Shown: piece after piece, positions 57,346 to 64,000 of the stretch
Numbering within the stretch: the first letter of the stretch is position 1
Layout of the letters: the number at the start of each line of letters is the position of its first letter
Assembly (NCBI GenBank): GCA_023213315.1
Contig: JAKCPI010015591.1
Coordinates: 1 to 64,000 of the forward strand
Source of the DNA: Euborellia annulipes
Taxonomy: Eukaryota > Arthropoda > Insecta > Dermaptera > Anisolabididae
Direction of reading: 5' to 3'
DNA: 64,000 nt
The notes under the pieces: model-generated
What the model was told of the DNA's origin: nothing
Database searches by the model: none
Seen by the model: the letters and a program-made list of their open reading frames with translations, nothing else
Position numbers and translations under genes: made by a program

Positions 57346-58106
57346 TTTAATGGTGAAATATTCAGGGAGAGATACCTAATCACTTCGTAATTGAATACAA
57401 TTTAAAAGAAAAGGGAGGTTTGATGCCGATATTTCACACCTCTCTTTGCCCAGGTGAAGCCCTAAATTTCAGGGCTGTTGATCCCTAAGGTAAATCAATT
57501 CTGTTTTTACAATCGGACCAGACAATTGTCCATTTTACGACTAACGACGAAATCGATAAAAATTTGGTGTAAATTTTATATGCACCTTTTCTAAAAGATC
57601 CTTTCGACTTTTTATTATCCGAGAGGAAGTTAAATAAATGCTTGTTTATGACCCCAGGGCAGTTTATTCTTAGGTCAAGTCCTTATGTAACCTAATAGCA
57701 TTTAATGTCGATAATCAATTCACACTTTTTTTAGGAAATTTGATACAAAATAAAAGAATAAAAGACTTTGCGAAAAAAATATAATAATAGATTGAAAAGA
57801 ATCATATTTGATATGGGTCACAAGTTGCAGTTGGTTTTCAAATTTTTGAAAATCTTTCGAAGAGATTATATCACAACTTTTACGCTTCGAAAGCCATTTA
57901 CAATATCTCTTTTTTATAAGGAAAAAAAAAACTATATTACTAACATGTTTTTCAACCTTCTTTTGTACTCTGAGTATTTGGAAGAAAAGGAAAAAATGTT
58001 TTCTCAAAACAGAATTAAATTCATCCAAAATGTAGGGAGCTTATTTAAGGGCCGCTATAAATAAATAGAATGAATTAGGAATCTTAATACTATTAAATGA
58101 GCAATA
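57346..58106. other. No recognised gene
   Basis: Two overlapping open frames of about 100 codons on opposite strands (57720-58064) are Lys/Phe-rich and show no domain. I regard them as chance. Confidence 0.5.
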
Positions 58107-58108
58107 TA

Positions 58109-58317
58109 CAGTCAGTTTTAATATTAACTGCCACTCCTAGAGAATAGAGCCGTGAAGTTAGACAACCGGAGCGCTTAGCTGGAGTATTTGTTCTCTCAAA
58201 AAATAGTATTTCCACTGCAATATTAAAAAAAGATTATTTATTTTCTAAGCACTCTAGTTGATTAACTCCACAGCTCTATTATCTTGGGGTGGCGGAGATT
58301 AATATTGAAACTGACTG
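58109..58317. mobile_element. Tc1/mariner-like MITE, copy 2
   Basis: CAGTCAGTTTTAATATTAAC at the left, its mirror TTAATATTGAAACTGACTG at the right, TA on both sides. Inner arms share CTAGAGAATAGAGCC. It is non-coding. Confidence 0.85.
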
Positions 58318-58747
58318 TAGGCCTACGTTTGTTTGTTTGTAAGTACATCAGTTTTCGAAAACGGGTCCAACGATTTTTTTTTTTCAAATTTTAGATATAT
58401 ACTATTTCCGGTAGGAAATTACGCTAGGTCTTGTCTTTGGAAAAATTAGAGTAATAGTGTTACTGATGCACTTTTTTAGTAATTATTATCATATACAAAA
58501 CAAAACAATTAATTTAATCCCGTCTTTGGAAACCTCGAGTATTAGTATTTTATTAATGTACTTTTTAATTTTTTCCAATTTTATAAAACAAAAAGACCGA
58601 GCTCCAGCAGTTAAATTAATTCCCGTAATAATAGTGATTCAAAAGAAGAGTAGGCCTAATACTTCAGCTTTGATGGGCGATTCTTACAGCATTTCATTTT
58701 GCAAATATTTCGACAGCCATCACGTCTGGTCATCTTCAATACAAAAA
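58318..58747. other. Hammerhead-like motif in otherwise empty sequence
   Basis: Minus strand 58707-58739 reads TTGAAGATGAC...GTCGAAAT with a GACAG/CTGTC stem that has one bulge. No inverted partner. No gene, although a 177-codon open frame (58457-58990) runs through here into family A. Confidence 0.45.
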
Positions 58748-59335
58748 AAATCTGGGGTGACTGACCCACACAACTTTCTCTTACCTAATCGAAAGTTGTG
58801 TTCTGTGATTGTCACACCAGATTTTTTGTGTCGACATGTATTTTGTTTCCGCCGATATATTAGAATTCATGATGTAAAATTTATAAACATGGGAGAATAT
58901 TTATATTTTGTTACCATGGCAACCATTTCTCCTATCTTTCCTATGAAGTACAGGAGTAAATTTACTCCTGTACTTCTGAAGACCACTTAAGTGGTCTTCA
59001 GAAGATTCCAATGGTAAAATGAGAATATACATTTTAAAGAGAATTTTAAAAAATAACCGATTTTTGAATTTTAATCAAAATCGTTGGAGCGAATTTTGAG
59101 AAAATCGAAATAAACTGAGAAAGTGCATCAGTAAAGTACAAGTACTTTTTGGCCGATTTCGTTCAAAAGCTTCGTGTCACGTGGATTAAGGGGACCTCAA
59201 AATGTGAAAACGTGTATATCCATCAAAATATCGACATCGAATTTTTGACATGAATCCAATACTTTCTCTCTATATATATATATATTTATATTAACATATA
59301 TATATATATATATATAAATGTAAGAGAAAGTAAAA
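58748..59335 (+). repeat. Family A, nearly full length
   Basis: Complete 5' hairpin (AAATCTGGGGTGACTG... GATTGTCACACCAGATTT with ACAACTTTC/GAAAGTTGT inside), all middle landmarks, and the terminal ACTTTCTCTCTATATA...GTAAGAGAAAGT hairpin. The TTTCAACCTCC and GACAGACAG block is deleted. A template-switch palindrome lies at 58948-59003. Confidence 0.88.
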
Positions 59336-59936
59336 TCGAATCTATGAATCTCTCGAGTTGGATGTAATTTTTGGTCACTTCTATTTAAAAACAAAGCCTA
59401 GTAGGGGACGCTTCTCTCCCAAAATAGTAAATGTTACCCACTTATCCGAGTTTTCAGATTTTATTTCCCCATCCTTTTGAAAAATCTTTCCGGCTTAGTA
59501 AACAATAGCATATAAAATAAACTCGATATTTTTATGAATTATGAGAAATTAGAGTCCGAGTTTGAAGGCCACTCAAAATAAAAAAAAAAAGATCTGTCTT
59601 TATTTGGCCACAAAGCCAAGTAATCTAAAGAAAAAATTTTTTGTTAGGTTTTGTGAAAAAAATAGAGATCCCCGATGAGTTTCCGCGCGAGCGACCCTTA
59701 AATTCTTTAAAAAAAAAAGAAAGATTGACTGACAGCAAAAGCGATAAAATTTGACCATTCCGAGTGCATTTGTTACAGAAAATTCTCTAAATTCAATTAT
59801 TACCTGAATTGGTTTTTTTTTTGTCTGGGAAATTTATTCAATACTCAAGTGGTTCTTTGAAAATGTACAATGAAGAATTTCAACAGATTTCAACCTGGAA
59901 AGAGAGAATAAAATGAATGTGAAATAAATAAAATAA
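59336..59936. other. No recognised feature
   Basis: AT-rich with a few A runs. Nothing supports a gene. Confidence 0.5.
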
Positions 59937-60513
59937 TAAAAGTGTGACTAGTCGCACAGCACTCCACTCTCTCTTACCCTTCGGCAAGTGAGCTTGATTT
60001 TTTGTGTTGAGATATTTAGTTGCCCTTAGCACCAAAGTTCCAAACTTGACTACGCGATATATAGTTGATGCTGAGCTACGAATGCTTCCACATCGGTAAA
60101 GTGTTCTTCAAACAATTTTCACGAAAAATTTCACTGATATACTTTTTATAGAGCTTCAAAAAATAGTTGATTTATAAATTTTAATCAAAATCTTTGGAGT
60201 GAATACTGAGAAAATCGAAAAAAACTGAAAAAGTACATCAGCAAAGAACTAGTACTTTTTGGCCGATTTTGTTTAAAAGCTTATTTTCACGCCTCAATTG
60301 AGTGCCTAACTTAAATATTAAATTTCAACCTCTTAGCTCTTTTCGTTCCTGAGATATTTTGTTCATAGACAGACAGACCAATTTGCGGGACCCACTTTTT
60401 TGGACTCAGGGGATCTCAAATTGAATATATCCATCAAAATCTCGTCATCGAATTCTTGACATGATCGCAATGCTTTTTCTCTATATATTTCATATATAGC
60501 GTAAGAGAAAGTA
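59937..60513 (+). repeat. Family A, nearly full length
   Basis: 5' part TGTGACTAGTCGCACAGCAC, CTTCGGCAAGTGAGC (right hairpin arm decayed), TTTTAATCAAAATCTTTGG, CGATTTTGTTTAAAAGCTT, AATATTAAATTTCAACCTC, GACAGACAGACC, CATCAAAATCTCGTCATCG and the end CATATATAGCGTAAGAGAAAGT. Confidence 0.82.
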
Positions 60514-60619
60514 AAAATAGTAATATTATTCTATATATAAAATTTTGGGTTCTAATTATATTATGCGCCTTCTGTCTGTCTTAAAACTTTTAAAAATAAA
60601 ATCAATGAATTCAGTGGCT

Positions 60620-61265
60620 GTTTTTCTATAGACAGGAGAAGGAGCAGGTTCAGCTAAAAAACAAAAGCCTCTGATTTAATAAAATTTAATGAGACGTTTC
60701 GGGTGAATTTCATCTACCCATCTTCAGTCCTTCAAAATTGTTAAAAGTGTCCCGGAGTTGGTCAAAATTTATGTAAAATATGTCCTGGCGATGTGGGCAT
60801 AGGCGCCGGGAAAGGGGGGGGGGGGGGGGGGCCCCCCCCTCGCTCCCGGGGGGGGGGGGGGGGGGGGGTAATTTTTTTTTTTTTTTTATTTATAATTTTT
60901 AATTTTTAATATTTAAATTTTAAAAATAAAAATTAAAAAAAAAAAAATAAAATAATTATATTTTTTTTTTTTTATTTAATTTAAAAAAATATTAAAAAAA
61001 ATTATAAAATATTTTATATTTATTTTATTTTATAATATTTTATTTTTTAAATTTTTTAATTTTTTGATGTGGGCCATCGTATTTATTTAGTGATAATGGT
61101 CCACGTCGCCAGGACATATTTTACATAAATTTTGACCAACTCCGGGACACTTTTAACAATTTTGAAGGACTGAAGATGGGTAGATGAAATTCACCCGAAA
61201 CGTCTCATTAAATTGTATTAAATCGGAGGCTTTTGTTTTTTGGCTGCACCTGCTCTTCCTGTCTT
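60620..61265. repeat. Inverted-pair element with two good hammerhead-like motifs
   Basis: The minus strand 60693-60727 and plus strand 61170-61204 both read CTGAAGA, T, GGGT-loop-ACCC, GAAACGTC. The arms extend over about 150 bp on each side (GACAGGAGAAGGAGCAGG left, its mirror at the right end). The loop between 60798 and 61065 is an unrelated insertion. Confidence 0.8.
60798..61065. mobile_element. hAT-type insertion with corrupted-looking interior
   Basis: GATGTGGG is duplicated exactly at 60790-60797 and 61066-61073. The left end CATAGGCGCCGGG fits the hAT MITEs of this window. G and C runs follow (60814-60868). The remaining 197 bases (60869-61065) consist only of A and T, and the expected inverted right end is absent. 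Confidence 0.7.
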
Positions 61266-62479
61266 TAAAAAAAATCTTACCTTCCACTCTCACATTGTAC
61301 CATTTCATTAAAGTCGGAAATTTGATTTAGCCTATAAATTAATCACATGCAATTTTCATTATTCTTTTATCAGACTTCCCTTTTCTAAAAATAAATTTAT
61401 TAAATTAAATTTTTCAATCTTAAAAAATTATATTTATAAAAAAATTAACAATATAAATTATATTTTATTTATTGAGTAGCCAGAATTTTCAAAACAAGTG
61501 TGGCTTGTTTAGGTGCCAAAACGCGTGAGTTCAAGAGCTTGCCTTTCTTTAAATAAAAAAAAAAAGAGGACCCTTTGAACCGGAAACGAGTTGCTACTTT
61601 GACCCGGAGAGGATTTTTTCTTTTTCGAAAAGGGAAATCATGATATCGTCATGGAGAAGGCCTTCTTTAGGTCAACCATGAAAAAGGGAACGAAAGGAAT
61701 TGATGGCTTGAAGGGAGTTTCAACTTACCAAATCATTCATTAATAGATAAATGGCTGGCAGAATCCATCCATTTTAAATAAGGTACACAAGCCGAAGAAC
61801 AGAAGTATCATTACTGAAAGAGGGAAGGTATAATATTAATATAATATAATTAATTTCTATTTAAATTTATTTAATTTAATTTTTATTTAAATTTATTGAA
61901 AATTGTCTTCATTAATGTTTAATTACCCCCCCTCCCTCCAAGATTTGAGAAAAATATTTTTTTTGGGAATTAAATTTTATTTTTAATATAAAATTTTAAA
62001 AATTAATATTTAAAAATTTGATTTGTATATATATTCTTGTAAACAAGTGCAGAATCCACCTTTAAATTACCGAAAGCAAGAAAAAATTGGGTGATGTGCG
62101 ACCAGCCATTCTAGATTATAGGGATAATATTATATATAAATATCAACTCATGAATTCTCATGCAAAAAGTTCGTTCGGGTTCACATCAGTCCCCTGCTTC
62201 TCGGAAATTTTAAAAATAATTCTTACACTTGGCGCGGGCCAAATCATGTAGGTTTAAAATGGAATATAAAAATATAATATCGCCTCCTGAGAATCATAGT
62301 GGCGAAAGTTCGAAATTCAACCATTCGAGAAAAGTAAGTTTTATAAACATATACATTTAAAAAGTCGGCCAACGAATGAATAGGCCAGAATCAATAGCAA
62401 AGAATGGAAATATTGCCACTTTGGCACTCAAAAGAGAAGACGTACTACGTTGGTTAGGCTAACTCAAAAATTGATTTTT
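61266..62479. other. No recognised gene
   Basis: AT-rich with low-complexity TTTAAATTTATTTAATT near 61850-61890. No TIR, RNA or coding signal that I can support. Confidence 0.5.
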
Positions 62480-62803
62480 CGGACTTTCACCACTCATTTT
62501 TGAAATTTAATCAAAATCGTTGGAGCAAATTTTGAGAAAATCGAAAAAAACTGAAAAATTACTTCAGTAAAATACTAGTACTCTTTAGCCAATTTTGTTC
62601 AAAAGCTTCGTGTCACGTCCCAGGGGGGTGCCTAACTTAAATATAAAATTTCAACCTCCTAGTTCTTTTGGTTCTTGAGATATTTTGTTCACAGAATGTC
62701 GCGAAAACCACTTTTTTGGATTCAGGGGACATCAAAACGTATATATGAATCTAAATCTCGGCATAAATCCAATACTTTCTCTCTCTTTATATATATATAT
62801 ATA
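62480..62803 (+). repeat. Family A copy carrying the gag insertion
   Basis: TTAATCAAAATCGTTGGAGC, GTACTCTTTAGCCAATTTTG, AAATATAAAATTTCAACCTC, CACTTTTTTGGATTCAGGGG and ACTTTCTCTCTC, then a TA tract that is broken by the gag element. The copy resumes at 63616 and ends at AAGAGAAAGT near 63650. Confidence 0.8.
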
Positions 62804-62975
62804 TGTGGCGAATCCTTTCATTGTTAAGGACTTCCCTCTTTGTTATTCGTTGCCTTGCGACTCTGTTTTTGTTTTTGTAAAAAGTTTATATATTATTATT
62901 ATTATTTTTCAAACTAAATAAATTATTTTTTATCCCTTCTACAAATTATCAATTTATTGAAATTGTTCACTTCAA

Positions 62976-62993
62976 CTGGTGACCCCGACGTGA
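62976..62993 (+). other. Primer-binding site for tRNA-Trp
   Basis: TGGTGACCCCGACGTGAT is complementary to the 3' end of animal tRNA-Trp including CCA, as I recall that tRNA. It begins one or two bases after the LTR, as expected for a Ty3/gypsy-type retrotransposon. Confidence 0.8.
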
Positions 62994-63000
62994 TATCAAG

Positions 63001-63576
63001 GTGGCAGAACAAGAAACAAGGGAAATTTATCGAGTTTCAGTTAAACTCCCTCCATTCTTGAAAGTTAATCCGGCGGTCTGGTTCAAGCAAATTGAATCTC
63101 AATTCATCATCTCAAATATTACTACGGATTCAACTAAATACCATTGTGTAGTGGCGGCAATTGACAGTGATGTCCTAATGGAGGTCAGTGACATCATCTT
63201 AAATCCACCTTCTCAAAATTTATATGAAACTCTTAAAAAGAGACTGATTGATCGTTTCATTGAATCTGATCTAGTTAGAATTAATAAGTTGCTTCGAAGT
63301 CTAGAATTGGGTGATAAACGACCCTCTCATCTATTGCGTGAGATGAAGGAATTAGCCCAAGATAAAGTCACAGATTCCCTTTTAAAAACACTCTGGATTC
63401 AAAGACTTCCTATTAATTTACAGACAATTATTGTCGTCTCTAATGATACTATGGACAACTTTGCCACTATGACGTATAAGGTGATGGAAACGACTACGAA
63501 TGAATCGTCCTTGGCATTGGTTAGTAAAACCGATGGTTCGACAGATAATGCTTCATCTTTAAAAATGAACGAATAA
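63001..63576 (+). CDS. Gag-like N-terminal domain, arthropod Ty3/gypsy type
   Basis: A 191-codon frame ending in TAA. It resembles the N-terminal Gag region (DUF7041-like) of Ty3/gypsy elements in arthropods, which acts in particle assembly. Seen in order: PPFLKVNPAVWFKQIESQF at residues 17-35, TDSTKYHCVVAAID near 42-55, NPPSQNLYETLKKRLIDRF near 69-87, LLRSLELGDKRPSHLLREMK near 97-116, and LKTLWIQRLP near 127-136. After about residue 165 similarity fades and the last codons lie in the inverted repeat. No CCHC zinc knuckle and no pol follow, so the protein is cut short. The first codon is GTG where ATG would be expected, six bases past the PBS. Translation in the cell is therefore doubtful. 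There are no internal stops or frameshifts, so the copy is young or the frame has been kept. Confidence 0.8.
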   Translation: MAEQETREIYRVSVKLPPFLKVNPAVWFKQIESQFIISNITTDSTKYHCVVAAIDSDVLMEVSDIILNPPSQNLYETLKKRLIDRFIESDLVRINKLLRSLELGDKRPSHLLREMKELAQDKVTDSLLKTLWIQRLPINLQTIIVVSNDTMDNFATMTYKVMETTTNESSLALVSKTDGSTDNASSLKMNE

Positions 63577-63615
63577 CAAAGAGGGAAGTCCTTAACAATG
63601 AAAGGAGTCGCCACA

Positions 63616-64000
63616 TATATATTATATATATACATAAATAAGAGAAAGTAAAAATGGAATAATTTGACAATTTTAACAATGGATTACCTTTGTGAGATTG
63701 ATTCCTTTACCATTTGTCAATTCTGGATAGACGCTTTTCTTTGCTTCATAGATTACAGTCAATTTTTTGTTTCTGGGTGTAAGATAGCGAAAAACTCAAT
63801 ATCAAACTGCAGAATTATCTTTAGGTTTATACTAAGCAGTGGTTATTTTTTCAAGTATGAAGATTGAATCCTGAAGCTCACCAATCGATACGATTTCATT
63901 GGACCAAAAGAAATTCTTCATGTTTTCTGCCTCCTTCTCCTTTCCTTTATTGCAAATTCTTCTATACAGGCTGTTGATTATACATAAATGGAATAAGAAT
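63616..64000. other. End of family A copy, then nothing recognised
   Basis: The family A 3' end (ATAAGAGAAAGT) stops near 63650. The last 350 bases have no partner in the window. A 67-codon open frame (63664-63867) shows no family features. Confidence 0.5.

Larger units (their letters stand above)
62804..63615 (+). mobile_element. Truncated gag-bearing retroelement with TIR-like ends
   Basis: It starts TGTGGCGAATCC. A likely 171-bp LTR runs to CACTTCA at 62974, with a TTTATATA box near 62885. The first 48 bases (62804-62851) recur inverted at 63568-63615 with one mismatch. Between them are the primer-binding site and gag. There is no second LTR, protease, reverse transcriptase or integrase. 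Inserted in the terminal TA tract of a family A copy, so a TSD cannot be told from TA repeat. Confidence 0.75.

Noticed and set aside
58457..58990. A 177-codon open frame, one of the longest in the window
   Set aside because: Its second half is family A repeat. A similar peptide can be read from 11930-12166, but stops differ between copies, which is explained by DNA repeat similarity and not by coding selection.

Overview
This 64 kb window is AT-rich eukaryotic DNA, most likely from an arthropod or other invertebrate. It has a eukaryotic tRNA-Leu gene, tRNA-derived SINEs with target-site duplications (TSDs), hAT-type MITEs, and a Ty3/gypsy-like gag reading frame of the kind common in arthropod genomes, preceded by a primer-binding site matching tRNA-Trp. 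I could not fix the species. I found no convincing host protein-coding exon. The short open frames are mostly translations of repeats, so the window reads as an intergenic desert or the inside of a very large intron.

Layout. 0-9 kb: SINE-1 and SINE-2 copies, one GC-richer single-copy island (2.4-2.75 kb), and three inverted-pair elements (5.35-5.97 kb, one inserted in another, and 6.96-7.23 kb). 9-20 kb: hAT MITEs at 11.07, 12.32, 13.81 and 19.48 kb, a 0.9 kb palindrome at 14.36-15.25 kb, and two single-copy islands (17.1 and 18.9 kb). 20-32 kb: a 1.47 kb palindrome (21.1-22.6 kb), a mariner-like MITE (26.5 kb), one copy of a 550-bp dispersed repeat (its inverted partner is at 37.1 kb), and stacked foldbacks at 29.7-31.6 kb. 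32-49 kb: sparser, with SINEs, four short MITEs and long featureless AT-rich DNA. 49-63 kb: dense repeats, including a 1.67 kb palindrome (50.2-51.9 kb), many copies of a hairpin-headed non-coding repeat called family A here, the tRNA-Leu(AAG) gene (56.6 kb), and an insertion with corrupted-looking sequence (60.8-61.07 kb). 62.8-63.6 kb: a short gag-bearing element with LTR start and PBS, closed by an inverted copy of its own first 48 bp.

Most interesting. (1) At least seven foldback elements carry a CTGANGA / stem-loop / GAAAC motif that resembles a hammerhead ribozyme core. The stem sequence differs from copy to copy yet stays paired. Two of the elements have 13-14 bp TSDs, which fits retroposition of Penelope-like element ends. 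(2) Two long palindromes share one terminal motif and 4-bp TSDs. (3) The gag element has TIR-like ends. (4) Two hAT-type MITE groups have different ends but the same internal core. All coordinates of repeat boundaries come from reading by eye and may be off by several bases unless a TSD is given.
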